Assembly: GCF_014836635.1 (NCBI RefSeq)
Contig: NZ_JACSQL010000002.1
Coordinates: 558,001 to 622,000, forward strand
Direction of reading: 5' to 3'
Origin: Paenibacillus gallinarum
Lineage (GTDB): Bacteria > Bacillota > Bacilli > Paenibacillales > Paenibacillaceae
Length of the DNA stretch: 64,000 nt
The first letter of the stretch is position 1; every line of letters starts with the position of its first letter. The notes below the pieces were generated by a model. That model saw only the letters and a program-made list of their open reading frames with translations, made no database searches and was not told where the DNA came from. The position numbers and the translations under genes were made by a program. This document shows positions 8,384 to 17,068 of the stretch, one piece after another.

Positions 8384-10291
8384 GTGCTGCTTCCACAAAT
8401 TAAGGAACCTAACGATCTGAAATCATTGTCTGTGGATGAACTAGTCTCTCTATCTGAAGAAATACGTCAATTTCTCATTGAGAAGCTATCGTACACAGGG
8501 GGGCATCTGGCGCCGAATTTGGGAGTGGTAGAGCTCACGGTTGCCCTGCATTACTGCTATAACAGTCCAAAAGATAAAATGATATATGATGTTGGTCATC
8601 AATCTTATGTTCATAAGGTACTTACAGGGCGTATGGACCGCTTTGATACGCTTCGCAAATATAAGGGAATGTCTGGATTTGTGAAACGAAATGAAAGTGA
8701 GCATGACGTCTGGGAAGCCGGTCACAGCAGTACTTCACTGTCAGCTGCCATGGGGATGGCTTATGCCCGGGATCTAAAAGGCGAAGACAACAAGGTCATT
8801 GCGATTATTGGTGACGGCGCATTAACAGGCGGTATGGCTTTTGAAGCACTGAATCACATCGGTCATGAACAGAAAAAAATGATGGTTATTCTAAATGATA
8901 ATGAAATGTCTATTGCACCTAATGTCGGGGCTATGCATAATTATTTGAGTAAAATTCGTTCGGATCGTCATTATTTGAAAGCTAAAGATGAAGTCGAATA
9001 TTTATTAAATAAAATTCCTGCTATTGGCGGAAGATTAGCTAAATCCGCTGGATGGCTGAAAGACAGTTTTAAATATATGATGGTACCAGGTGTTCTTTTT
9101 GAAGAACTTGGTTTTACTTATCTTGGACCTGTTGATGGTCATGATTTGCCGAAACTGATTGAAACATTTAAACAAGCAGATAATGTAAATGGTCCGGTTC
9201 TTGTTCATGCAGTAACAACCAAAGGTAAAGGTTATAAACCGGCAGAAGCCGATTCTGTTAAATGGCATGGTATTTCCCCGTATAAGATTGAATCAGGACA
9301 AGTACTGAAATCAGTGGGAAATCCGATGTATACCGATATATTTGGTCAAACCTTAATTGAACTTGCAAAACAGGATGATCGAATTGTTGCTGTCACTCCT
9401 GCTATGCCGGGTGGTTCAGGCCTCATTCCATTTAGTAAAGAGTTTCCTGACCGGATGGTCGATGTAGGAATTGCAGAACAGCATGCGGCAACAATGTGTG
9501 CATCACTTGCTATGGAAGGTCTTAAACCCGTATTTGCTGTTTATTCAACCTTCATGCAAAGAGCATATGATCAAATCGTACATGATATCTGCCGGCATAA
9601 TGCTAATGTCATGTTTGCTATTGACCGTGCAGGTTTCGTAGGACCTGATGGGGAAACTCACCAAGGTGTCTATGATGTGGCGTTCATGCGTCATATTCCA
9701 AATATTGTGATCATGATGCCTAAGGATGAGAATGAACTTAGACATATGATGAAGACGGCACTCGAATATAATGATGGACCGATTGCTTACCGCTATCCTA
9801 GGCTCAATGTTGTCGGTGTTCCGATGGATCAGGAACTGAAGACGATTCCAATTGGTTCCTGGGAGACACTAAGACAAGGTGAGAAATACAGCATTATTTC
9901 TGCTGGCCCAATGATCCAGGTGGCGGAAGAAGCTGCAGAAATGCTGAAACGCGATGGTATGCAGGTAAGTGTAATTAATGCCCGATTCTTCAAACCACTG
10001 GATCATGAACTCTTAATGGAGCTTGCTCAGAATGATACGAAGATGATTGTACTTGAAGAAGCTTGTGAAGCAGGCAGTCTCGGAAGCAGCATACTTGAAT
10101 TTTTCTCTGAAAAAGGAATGTATGAAGCAAAAGTTCATCTTATGGGGATTCCAGATTTGTTTGTTGAACACGGCAGTGTGAAGGAACAACGGGAAGAGGT
10201 CGGTCTTACGGCAGAATCAGTGTGTGAGGAAATGCGCAAGCTAAAGTTGCAATATGCTTATGATCTTCCAAAAACAAGTCTGCCTTCCTGA
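8384..10291 (+). CDS. dxs: 1-deoxy-D-xylulose-5-phosphate synthase
   Basis: 635 residues from GTG. Landmarks are [18 protein letters not shown], the TPP-binding [15 protein letters not shown], the central [12 protein letters not shown] junction, the pyrimidine-domain Arg region [15 protein letters not shown] and a C-terminal transketolase domain (about 500-620). It condenses pyruvate and glyceraldehyde-3-phosphate in the first step of the MEP isoprenoid pathway and depends on thiamine diphosphate. GGAAAGCGGGG precedes the start. It probably has its own promoter in the 127-base gap after ispA and is followed closely by tlyA. Confidence 0.98.
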   Translation: MLLPQIKEPNDLKSLSVDELVSLSEEIRQFLIEKLSYTGGHLAPNLGVVELTVALHYCYNSPKDKMIYDVGHQSYVHKVLTGRMDRFDTLRKYKGMSGFVKRNESEHDVWEAGHSSTSLSAAMGMAYARDLKGEDNKVIAIIGDGALTGGMAFEALNHIGHEQKKMMVILNDNEMSIAPNVGAMHNYLSKIRSDRHYLKAKDEVEYLLNKIPAIGGRLAKSAGWLKDSFKYMMVPGVLFEELGFTYLGPVDGHDLPKLIETFKQADNVNGPVLVHAVTTKGKGYKPAEADSVKWHGISPYKIESGQVLKSVGNPMYTDIFGQTLIELAKQDDRIVAVTPAMPGGSGLIPFSKEFPDRMVDVGIAEQHAATMCASLAMEGLKPVFAVYSTFMQRAYDQIVHDICRHNANVMFAIDRAGFVGPDGETHQGVYDVAFMRHIPNIVIMMPKDENELRHMMKTALEYNDGPIAYRYPRLNVVGVPMDQELKTIPIGSWETLRQGEKYSIISAGPMIQVAEEAAEMLKRDGMQVSVINARFFKPLDHELLMELAQNDTKMIVLEEACEAGSLGSSILEFFSEKGMYEAKVHLMGIPDLFVEHGSVKEQREEVGLTAESVCEEMRKLKLQYAYDLPKTSLPS

Positions 10292-10327
10292 GCCCATCAC
10301 TTAAATATTTTGGAACAGGAGAAACTC

Positions 10328-11155
10328 ATGTCAGTCCCTAAAGAACGAATTGATATATTATTGGTAGAACAAGGGTTTTATGCAAGCCGTGAAAAAGCAA
10401 AAGCCGCCATTATGGCGGGGCTTGTTCTGGCTGATGAAGAACGGATTGAGAAGCCAGGAATGAAAGTTCCTAGAGAGTCCGTTTTAAAGGTAAAAGGTGC
10501 AGTACATCCTTATGTGGGCCGCGGAGGTTTGAAGCTGGAAAAAGCGATCAAACACTTCCATCTGAACATGGAAGGAAGAACGATGCTCGATATTGGTTCG
10601 TCCACTGGCGGATTCACCGATTGTGCTCTGCAGCACGGCGCTGCTCATGTGTATGCAATTGACGTAGGTTATAATCAGCTGGACTGGTCATTACGTAATG
10701 ATCCGCGCGTAACGGTGATGGAAAGAACCAATTTCAGATATGTAACTCCTGAAGATCTTGCAGGACCTGTACCTGATGTAGCGAGTATTGATGTATCTTT
10801 TATTTCCTTAAAAATCATTCTTCCTCCGCTGCTGAATCTGCTTAAGCAACCCGCAGATATTGCTGCGCTGATCAAGCCTCAGTTTGAGGCTGGCCGTGAG
10901 AAGGTTCCTAAAACAGGTGTTATACGAGAGCCTAAAGTGCATGCAGAAGTGCTGCATTCCATTATTGCATATGGGAAGGAACTCGGCCTTGAACTCCAAG
11001 ATCTCACCTTCTCTCCAATTACAGGAGGCGAAGGAAATATTGAGTTTCTTGCACACTGGAGATTAAATCCTCCTGAGATGAGGACAGAATCATCCATAGA
11101 TACAGATGCTTTGATTCAGTCTATCGTGAAACAAGCATCGAATACATTTACCTGA
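10328..11155 (+). CDS. tlyA: TlyA-family rRNA (cytidine-2'-O)-methyltransferase
   Basis: 275 residues from the ATG at 10328. An N-terminal S4 RNA-binding domain (ERIDILLVEQGFYASREKAK) is followed by an FtsJ-type Rossmann methyltransferase with SAM motif LDIGSSTGGFTDCAL and the later DVSFISLKIILPPL. TlyA enzymes methylate ribose in 16S/23S rRNA; the B. subtilis orthologue is YqxC. A TTG at 10310 extends the frame, but AGGAG at 10317-10321 sits 6 bases before the ATG, so I use the ATG. Confidence 0.92.
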   Translation: MSVPKERIDILLVEQGFYASREKAKAAIMAGLVLADEERIEKPGMKVPRESVLKVKGAVHPYVGRGGLKLEKAIKHFHLNMEGRTMLDIGSSTGGFTDCALQHGAAHVYAIDVGYNQLDWSLRNDPRVTVMERTNFRYVTPEDLAGPVPDVASIDVSFISLKIILPPLLNLLKQPADIAALIKPQFEAGREKVPKTGVIREPKVHAEVLHSIIAYGKELGLELQDLTFSPITGGEGNIEFLAHWRLNPPEMRTESSIDTDALIQSIVKQASNTFT

Positions 11156-11181
11156 AACTCATCTTCGGATGAGTTTCTTTT
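11155..11181 (+). terminator. Terminator after tlyA
   Basis: Perfect 9-bp hairpin with a TTCG tetraloop (AAACTCATC/GATGAGTTT), then CTTTT. It starts on the last base of the tlyA stop codon. Confidence 0.8.
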
Positions 11182-11210
11182 ACTGAAAAGGGATACTCAC
11201 CGGCTATCCA

Positions 11211-11251
11211 CTACAGGAAATTGAACTTAAGTTCACGAATATTTTCTGTAG
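11211..11251 (+). repeat. Nested inverted repeat before the 11262 gene
   Basis: Outer arms CTACAGGAAA (11211-11220) and TTTTCTGTAG (11242-11251) pair at 9 of 10 positions. Inside lies the perfect 14-base palindrome TGAACTTAAGTTCA (11222-11235). The 3' outer arm abuts the Shine-Dalgarno GAGGTGG of the next gene. It could be a repressor operator or an mRNA hairpin that affects translation. Confidence 0.6.
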
Positions 11252-11261
11252 AGGTGGTTGC

Positions 11262-11744
11262 ATGGAAGGTCAATATGACAAAGTGGTTATCGTATTTTTT
11301 GGTTTAACCGTGTTGATCTGGATATTATATGGTGTACGTAAATGGCTTCAAGACCCTGCGCCTGAACATATGCCTGATCTTGTGTTAAACGAAGAAATTC
11401 AGGAACATCCGGCTCTTCGTATTTTAGAGAGAGAAGGATATGAAGTTATTGGTGGGAAATTAAAGGTTCCGCTCTCTTTTCAGGTGAATCAAAATACGCT
11501 CTACAGCAGATTATTTATTGATTATGTAGCCGAGAAGGAAGACGAGGTTTATATCGTAAAAACATCCCGAAGCCGGATGCCTGTTGAATGGACTGGGTCA
11601 GGGATTAGAGATCGAATGCTTCTGTATCTTTTGCTCTATCCAACTTGTGATGGTCTTCTTTATGTGGATACAGATGAAGATACAGTCAAGCGTATATCAT
11701 TACTGGATGAAGATGATTATTTGTATGATCCAGGCGATGAGTAA
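11262..11744 (+). CDS. Membrane-anchored protein of unknown function
   Basis: 160 residues; I do not recognise a named family. One N-terminal membrane segment (about residues 8-24) is followed by a cytosolic domain. Residues 50-102 run as a helix (ALRILEREGYEVIGGK), strands, then RLFIDYVAEKEDEVYIVK. That order resembles the start of PD-(D/E)XK nuclease-like folds (helix, Gly-Tyr, strand with Asp, strand ending x-x-K), with Asp87 and Lys100 in the right order but the usual catalytic Glu replaced by Val. It ends with an acidic tail. It lies between tlyA and argR. RBS is GAGGTGG. Confidence 0.8.
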   Translation: MEGQYDKVVIVFFGLTVLIWILYGVRKWLQDPAPEHMPDLVLNEEIQEHPALRILEREGYEVIGGKLKVPLSFQVNQNTLYSRLFIDYVAEKEDEVYIVKTSRSRMPVEWTGSGIRDRMLLYLLLYPTCDGLLYVDTDEDTVKRISLLDEDDYLYDPGDE

Positions 11745-11746
11745 AA

Positions 11747-11762
11747 ATGAATAATAATTGCA
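11747..11762 (+). promoter_or_regulatory. Candidate ARG box of argR
   Basis: ATGAATAATAATTGCA resembles the Gram-positive ARG operator (TGAAT half-site plus an AT-rich centre and a diverged second half). It lies directly before the argR Shine-Dalgarno, where ArgR/AhrC autoregulation would be expected. Only one site is clear. Confidence 0.4.
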
Positions 11763-11780
11763 CGACAATTGGAGGCATGT

Positions 11781-12230
11781 ATGAAAGGGCAACGACATAT
11801 TAAAATTCGCGAAATCATCAGTCAAAATGATATCGAAACACAGGACGAGTTGGTGGAAGCACTGCGTAAGTCTGGATATCAGGTAACGCAAGCTACCGTC
11901 TCAAGAGATATTAAAGAACTTCTTCTTATAAAGGTGCCTACAGAAGATGGCAGGTATAAATACTCTTTACCGACAGATCAAAGGTATAACCCGGGACAAA
12001 AATTAAAACGGGCTTTAGTCGATAATTTTCTTAGTATCGATCACACTACGAATCTTGTGGTTATGAAGTTCCTTCCAGGTACAGCAAATTCCGTAGCAGC
12101 GCTCCTTGATAACATTGAATGGCCGGAAATTATGGGAACAATCAGCGGTGATGATACCATCCTTGTGATTTGCCGAACCGAAGAAAACAGTAAGTCATTC
12201 ATTAATCAAATCATGGGATACATTTCGTAA
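11781..12230 (+). CDS. argR: Arginine repressor ArgR/AhrC
   Basis: 149 residues from the ATG at 11781: [17 protein letters not shown] is the family N-terminus. A winged-helix DNA-binding domain (about 1-70, with [15 protein letters not shown]) precedes the arginine-binding hexamerisation domain with [12 protein letters not shown] and [14 protein letters not shown]. With arginine it represses biosynthesis and activates catabolism. GGAGG at 11771-11775 is 5 bases before this ATG; the longer TTG frame at 11769 overlaps that site and is unlikely. argR next to recN is a conserved Bacillota pair. Confidence 0.96.
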   Translation: MKGQRHIKIREIISQNDIETQDELVEALRKSGYQVTQATVSRDIKELLLIKVPTEDGRYKYSLPTDQRYNPGQKLKRALVDNFLSIDHTTNLVVMKFLPGTANSVAALLDNIEWPEIMGTISGDDTILVICRTEENSKSFINQIMGYIS

Positions 12231-12249
12231 AATATAATAAAAAAGTGAG

Positions 12250-12263
12250 CGAACATACGTTTC
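12250..12263 (+). promoter_or_regulatory. LexA (DinR) box upstream of recN
   Basis: CGAACATACGTTTC matches the B. subtilis LexA consensus CGAACRNRYGTTYC at every defined position. It lies 136 bases before the recN start in the argR-recN gap, so recN is probably SOS-controlled. Confidence 0.75.
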
Positions 12264-12385
12264 TTTTTCGAAGAAAATAGTGTAAAGTATAAACGAAGAT
12301 GAAAAAAGCAAACGGACGTTCCCTAAGGTTTTTTTTTGGGGATGTAATTACACGTAATTTACGTGATCATCGGAGGTGCAATGCT

Positions 12386-14125
12386 GTGCTTTCTACACTA
12401 TCTATTCGCAATTTAGCAGTTGTTGAAGCTGTGGATGTCCATTTCCATGCGGGATTTCATGTACTTACCGGGGAAACGGGCGCAGGTAAATCAATTATTA
12501 TAGATGCACTTGGTCTTATTGCTGGAGGCAGAGGATCAGCTGATCTCATACGATATGGCTGTGATAAAGCGGAAATGGAAGCGATGTTTGAACTTCCAGG
12601 ATCTCACCCCGTATGGCAGACATTAGCGGGGCTTGGTATCCAGGCTAAACCAGACGAGCATTTGATTATACGTCGAGAACTCATTTCCACGGGGAAAAGT
12701 GTATCTCGAATCAATGGACAACTAGTTAACTTGACCATGTTACGTGAGGTTGGAGAACAGCTTATTAATATCCATGGACAACATGAACACCAAAGTTTAT
12801 TGCGGGCAGAGAAGCACTTAGGTCTGCTCGATACATATGGAGAAAGTATCATTGGTCCGATAAAGCTGAAATATACAGAGCAATATAAAGCATTTGTGAA
12901 AGTAGAAAAAGAAGTTCGTCAGCTTCAAGAGTCAAGCCAAAAAGCATATCAATTACTTGATATGTACCGGTTTCAGTTAGAAGAAATTGCTGCCGCTAAC
13001 CTTGTACCGGGTGAGGATGAATTACTGCATGAAGAAAAGGTCAAACTATCCCATAGCGAAAAAATGATGGATTCCGTTGCAGGAGCTTATGATATTCTCC
13101 AAGGTTCTCAGGGGCTAGAGGCGGTTAGTTACGCGATCTCTAAGCTTGAAGACATAAGCGGATATGATCAAAGAGGGATTAAACCTATTTTAGAACAGCT
13201 TCAGTCTGCTTTTTATCAATTAGAAGATGCTGCTTTTCAGCTTCGCGGGTATCGTGATGATATTGAATTTAACCCAGCGAGACTTGGTGAAGTGGAAGAA
13301 CGACTGAATATGATTACCGGTCTAAAGCGTAAATATGGAGACAATGTGGAAGCTATTCTCAAATATTATGCCCAAATCGAACGGGAAACGGATCAACTTG
13401 AAAATAAAGATGAGCGCATGGAAAAATTACTCGCCGAACGTGATCGTTACTTGGCAGAATTACTCATCACAGCAGAAAAAATGAGTCTAGCTCGTAAGAA
13501 ATGTGCAGAAGAATTATCAGAAAAAGTGGAACGAGAACTAAAGGATCTACAGATGGAACGAACATCCATGAAGGCTCAGATTTCTGTTGTAGAAGACCCT
13601 CGCGGAGTGGAATGGAATGGCCAGCGGATTCGGATTACGAAACAAGGAATTGACAGTGTAGAATTTCTGATATCGGCAAATCCCGGTGAACCCCTTAGGC
13701 CCCTAGGCAAGATCGCTTCGGGTGGTGAGATGTCGCGGATTATGCTTGCCCTAAAAAGCATTTTTGCTAGACATGATCAAATCCCTGTATTGATCTTTGA
13801 TGAAGTCGATACCGGAGTAAGCGGAAGAGCAGCTCAATCCATTGCAGAAAAATTATTTCTTCTATCCTCCACTTGTCAGGTCTTTTCAATTACACATTTA
13901 CCACAAGTGGCTTGTATGGCAGATCATCAATATCTAATTGAGAAAAAAGTGCACGATGAACGGACAATGACACAGGTCGAAGAACTTTCTGAAGAGGGAC
14001 GAATTATGGAACTTGCAAGAATGCTTGGCGGTGTTGAAATTACAGAAAAAACAAGACATCATGCACAAGAAATGCTTAAACTTGCGGAAGCCAAAAAAGG
14101 GGCTGAAGTACTTACGGAGCAATGA
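12386..14125 (+). CDS. recN: DNA repair protein RecN
   Basis: 579 residues from GTG 12386. SMC-like ATPase: Walker A GETGAGKSIIIDAL near residue 36, a long coiled-coil middle (about 150-400), the ABC signature IASGGEMSRIMLAL and Walker B VLIFDEVDTGVSG. RecN acts early at double-strand breaks. The frame is open from ATG 12299, but the first 29 residues have no family similarity, while GGAGGTG at 12372 is spaced correctly for the GTG that gives MLSTLSIRNLAVVEAV, the normal N-terminus. A LexA box precedes it. Confidence 0.96.
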   Translation: MLSTLSIRNLAVVEAVDVHFHAGFHVLTGETGAGKSIIIDALGLIAGGRGSADLIRYGCDKAEMEAMFELPGSHPVWQTLAGLGIQAKPDEHLIIRRELISTGKSVSRINGQLVNLTMLREVGEQLINIHGQHEHQSLLRAEKHLGLLDTYGESIIGPIKLKYTEQYKAFVKVEKEVRQLQESSQKAYQLLDMYRFQLEEIAAANLVPGEDELLHEEKVKLSHSEKMMDSVAGAYDILQGSQGLEAVSYAISKLEDISGYDQRGIKPILEQLQSAFYQLEDAAFQLRGYRDDIEFNPARLGEVEERLNMITGLKRKYGDNVEAILKYYAQIERETDQLENKDERMEKLLAERDRYLAELLITAEKMSLARKKCAEELSEKVERELKDLQMERTSMKAQISVVEDPRGVEWNGQRIRITKQGIDSVEFLISANPGEPLRPLGKIASGGEMSRIMLALKSIFARHDQIPVLIFDEVDTGVSGRAAQSIAEKLFLLSSTCQVFSITHLPQVACMADHQYLIEKKVHDERTMTQVEELSEEGRIMELARMLGGVEITEKTRHHAQEMLKLAEAKKGAEVLTEQ

Positions 14126-14225
14126 TTGACAGTAATAAAAGACCAAGTCCAAGGTTATGTTATAGTTACGCAATTGGCGACCACCTTTCGTCAAGCGAAC
14201 GAAGCAAAGGGAGTGTGACAGCCAC

Positions 14226-15560
14226 TTGAAGCTTAACCTTGGAAAGAAACTTATTGGACTTATTGTTGTCTTATCTATCTGTCTGTTCGGACAGACCCTA
14301 TTGCCCGTGTTTAGTTATGCCTCATTGCCAAATGAGCTTCGTTTATTAGCTGGACGGGAGACACACCTCGAAGTATCTGCGCCTGTGGATGCGACCGTCT
14401 CTGATCAATCAGAGGTACTGCAAGTAAAGACAGAAACCTCCTCTAAACTTTCGGTTTCTTCCAGGCAACATTCCATTCATCTGAACCCTCAACAAGAGGG
14501 AACGACGAAACTTACATGGAAGTTGTTTGGTAAAATCCCGCTTAAAACGACAGATGTGGTTGTCGTACCTGATTTAAAGGTAGTACCTGGGGGACAAACG
14601 ATTGGAGTTAAGGTAAAGTCAGCTGGTATTCTGGTTGTAGGACATCACCAGGTACACGTTAAGAGTAAGGATCCTGTATCACCAGGGGAAGAGGCAGGAA
14701 TCAAACTGGGTGACTTATTGACTCATATGAATGGCGAGGCGATCACGGGAGTGAATGCTGTTGCTGATACCGTTCTTGAATCAGGAAAGATGAAGAAACC
14801 CATTGATATTACCTTATCTCGCCAAGGGAAGGTCATCAAGACAAAGTTAACTCCTGTTTTTGATGAAGAAGATCAGGTTTGGCGTCTTGGCCTTTACATC
14901 CGGGACTCAGCCGCGGGTGTGGGTACTTTAACTTTCTACGCACCAGATCAAGGAGTGTATGGAGCTTTAGGCCATGTGATCACTGACATGAATACGCAAA
15001 CGCCAATTGTGGTTGGCAGTGGCGAGATTGTTCAGTCTAATGTTACTTCCATCGCAAAGAGCGAATCTGGCGATCCGGGTGAGAAACGAGCTATTTTTAC
15101 TAAAGAAAGCAGAATCCTTGGAAATATCGAAAGAAATACTCCCTTTGGAATTTTTGGAAAAATGCCTGTTAATCCAGAACACAGTTTATATCAAAAGCCA
15201 ATTCCTGTCGCATTTGCACATGAAGTGAAAGAAGGACCTGCTGAAATTTTAACGGTTCTTGAAGGACAAAAAGTGGAACGATTCACGGTTGATGTCGTTC
15301 ATGTCTCACCTCAAGAAAATGCAGCTACAAAAGGACTTGTTATTCGAATTACCGATAAACGTCTCATTGATAAGACCGGTGGTATTGTGCAGGGTATGAG
15401 CGGCAGCCCAATTATCCAGAATGGCAAACTTATTGGAGCTGTAACCCATGTTTTTGTGAATGATCCTAAATCGGGTTATGGATGTTTCATTGAATGGATG
15501 TTAGAAGATGCTGGCGTAGTAATCCCTAATAAGCAAACAATGAATCTTAAGGCGAGTTAG
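14226..15560 (+). CDS. spoIVB: SpoIVB peptidase
   Basis: 444 residues from TTG 14226. An N-terminal signal anchor (about 9-30) is followed by a PDZ domain near residues 115-200 (GEEAGIKLGDLLTHMNG) and the S55 serine-peptidase domain with VYGALGHVITD (catalytic His) and GMSGSPIIQNGKLIGAVTHV (catalytic Ser). It is secreted from the forespore, where it cleaves SpoIVFA so that SpoIVFB can process pro-sigma-K. GGGAG precedes the start. The stop codon lies in the loop of a terminator. The recN-spoIVB-spo0A order is as in Bacillus. Confidence 0.96.
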   Translation: MKLNLGKKLIGLIVVLSICLFGQTLLPVFSYASLPNELRLLAGRETHLEVSAPVDATVSDQSEVLQVKTETSSKLSVSSRQHSIHLNPQQEGTTKLTWKLFGKIPLKTTDVVVVPDLKVVPGGQTIGVKVKSAGILVVGHHQVHVKSKDPVSPGEEAGIKLGDLLTHMNGEAITGVNAVADTVLESGKMKKPIDITLSRQGKVIKTKLTPVFDEEDQVWRLGLYIRDSAAGVGTLTFYAPDQGVYGALGHVITDMNTQTPIVVGSGEIVQSNVTSIAKSESGDPGEKRAIFTKESRILGNIERNTPFGIFGKMPVNPEHSLYQKPIPVAFAHEVKEGPAEILTVLEGQKVERFTVDVVHVSPQENAATKGLVIRITDKRLIDKTGGIVQGMSGSPIIQNGKLIGAVTHVFVNDPKSGYGCFIEWMLEDAGVVIPNKQTMNLKAS

Positions 15561-15574
15561 CCTTAAGATTTTTT
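15543..15574 (+). terminator. Terminator overlapping the spoIVB stop
   Basis: AATCTTAAGG pairs perfectly with CCTTAAGATT around an 8-base loop that contains the TAG stop, followed by TTTT. It ends at the first 0A box of spo0A. Confidence 0.85.
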
Positions 15575-15580
15575 GTCGAA
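15574..15580 (+). promoter_or_regulatory. Spo0A box 1 upstream of spo0A
   Basis: TGTCGAA, the exact 7-base Spo0A core, 173 bases before the spo0A start and abutting the spoIVB terminator. Confidence 0.7.
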
Positions 15581-15658
15581 TACATAAGAAGAAAATCATA
15601 AAATGAAATAAAATACAATATTATAAATCAATGGCTAAAAAAAATAAAGAAAATATTT

Positions 15659-15665
15659 TTCGACA
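15659..15665 (-). promoter_or_regulatory. Spo0A box 2 upstream of spo0A (inverted)
   Basis: TTCGACA, the exact reverse complement of the 0A core, just upstream of a sigma-H-like -35. Confidence 0.7.
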
Positions 15666-15666
15666 G

Positions 15667-15694
15667 AAGGATTTTCCTTTTCTATGTCGAAAAT
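15667..15694 (+). promoter_or_regulatory. Candidate sigma-H promoter of spo0A with Spo0A box 3
   Basis: AAGGATTTT (sigma-H -35 type) is followed after about 12 bases by CGAAAAT (-10 type). A third exact 0A core TGTCGAA spans 15685-15691 and overlaps the -10, consistent with the autoregulated Ps promoter known in B. subtilis. Confidence 0.5.
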
Positions 15695-15746
15695 CTTAAG
15701 CTGTAAGGGAATGAGAATCAACAATTGTCTAAGGGAGGAAAAACAT

Positions 15747-16556
15747 TTGCAAAATATTGAAATATTATTGGCTGATGATAACCGGGAGTTCACTAATTTA
15801 CTAGCTGAATATATATCTAATCAAGAGGACATGGAAGTAACAGGCATCGCTTATAACGGTGAGGAGGTACTTCAGATCATTCAAGAAGCAAAATCTGTAC
15901 CAGACGTATTAATTCTTGATATCATCATGCCTCATCTTGACGGTCTAGGGGTGCTTGAACGCTTGCGTGAAATGAATTTGTCTCCACAGCCCAAGGTCAT
16001 CATGTTGACTGCTTTTGGCCAAGAGAATATAACTCAGCGTGCTGTACAGTTAGGAGCTTCTTATTATATTTTGAAGCCGTTTGATATGGAAGTCCTTGCA
16101 AATCGAGTAAGGCAGCTATTTGGTGCACAAGCAATCGCAAGTAATGGTTCTCAAATGATATCCTCCTCCCACAAATCAAATGTTGTACCTATCGGAAAAT
16201 CAAGAAATTTGGATGCAAGTATTACTTCCATTATTCACGAAATTGGTGTACCTGCCCATATTAAGGGGTACCAATATCTGCGTGAAGCGATCACTATGGT
16301 ATACAACAACATCGAAATACTCGGAGCTATTACCAAAACATTATATCCGGCCATCGCGGAGAAGTTCAAAACAACTCCATCAAGGGTTGAACGTGCGATT
16401 CGCCATGCTATTGAAGTTGCTTGGACTCGGGGTAATATCGATTCGATCAGTCATTTGTTTGGATACACGATTAACATCAGCAAATCAAAACCTACAAATA
16501 GTGAGTTTATTGCTATGGTTGCAGATAAGTTGCGGATCGAAAATAAAGTATCCTAA
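15747..16556 (+). CDS. spo0A: Sporulation master regulator Spo0A
   Basis: 269 residues from TTG 15747. The receiver domain (about 1-125) has acidic pocket Asp10/Asp11, phosphoacceptor Asp58 in [12 protein letters not shown] and the conserved Lys in YILKPFD. After a linker, the C-terminal effector domain (about 150-269) has [16 protein letters not shown] and the recognition region [18 protein letters not shown]. Phosphorylated by the relay, it switches on sporulation genes. AAGGGAGG lies 8 bases before TTG. The open frame extends 63 bases upstream, but those residues are not part of the family. Confidence 0.98.
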   Translation: MQNIEILLADDNREFTNLLAEYISNQEDMEVTGIAYNGEEVLQIIQEAKSVPDVLILDIIMPHLDGLGVLERLREMNLSPQPKVIMLTAFGQENITQRAVQLGASYYILKPFDMEVLANRVRQLFGAQAIASNGSQMISSSHKSNVVPIGKSRNLDASITSIIHEIGVPAHIKGYQYLREAITMVYNNIEILGAITKTLYPAIAEKFKTTPSRVERAIRHAIEVAWTRGNIDSISHLFGYTINISKSKPTNSEFIAMVADKLRIENKVS

Positions 16557-16611
16557 TGATGAATTGGAATTGGTCTGTTAACACGTATGGACAAAGCCCT
16601 TCGAACCTTAT

Positions 16612-16651
16612 AAAAAAATGCGCTTACCGGAAGAGAAGGTAGGCGCTTTTT
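16612..16651 (+). terminator. Terminator after spo0A
   Basis: GCGCTTACC pairs with GGTAGGCGC (one G-T pair), flanked by a 7-A run and TTTTT. Confidence 0.85.
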
Positions 16652-16678
16652 CGGGAATGATGAAAGGGGAAGAGACCT

Positions 16679-16957
16679 ATGTTATGGTTAGCGATCATAG
16701 GTATTGTAGCTTTATTCTTTATTTGGTTGACTTATAAACGATTTCGCATAGGTAAAGCAGAAAAAACTTCCAATGTGGTCTATTTGGATCATTATCGCAA
16801 AATGAATCAAAATAAGACGATGAAAAAAGTCCAGAAGTGTGAAAAATGCAATAAGTATAAAAGACTTCATTTTTATGCAAGTCCTTCTGGAAAAATTACA
16901 GGTTTATGCAAAGAATGTGAAGTTAATAATAAAAGTAATCAGATGCTTAGAATATAA
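16679..16957 (+). CDS. Small membrane protein with zinc-ribbon tail, unknown function
   Basis: 92 residues, family not recognised. A hydrophobic N-terminal segment (about 2-19) is followed by a basic linker. The C-terminal CEKCNKYKRLHFYASPSGK continues to GLCKEC, giving paired CxxC knuckles (Cys54/57 and Cys77/80). The CxxC - hLxFY - G - CKxC layout resembles the zinc ribbon found in front of some HNH nucleases, but no HNH domain follows. It has its own RBS (GAAAGGGG) behind the spo0A terminator. Confidence 0.75.
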   Translation: MLWLAIIGIVALFFIWLTYKRFRIGKAEKTSNVVYLDHYRKMNQNKTMKKVQKCEKCNKYKRLHFYASPSGKITGLCKECEVNNKSNQMLRI

Positions 16958-17068
16958 CCAAAATCCATAGTTTACGACAAGTCCCACTTTTGGTGATAAT
17001 TACATGCGAATAGCCTTTGCTTTCGTTAAAGAGTTGTAGTACATTAGCAGAGAATAAGGAGGTTTCTA

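Noticed and set aside
12299..12385. 29-residue N-terminal extension of recN from ATG 12299
   Set aside because: No Shine-Dalgarno at that ATG, extension lacks RecN character, and a correctly spaced GGAGGTG precedes GTG 12386.
15684..15746. N-terminal extension of spo0A
   Set aside because: It runs through the 0A box and the likely promoter; TTG 15747 has AAGGGAGG and gives the conserved N-terminus.
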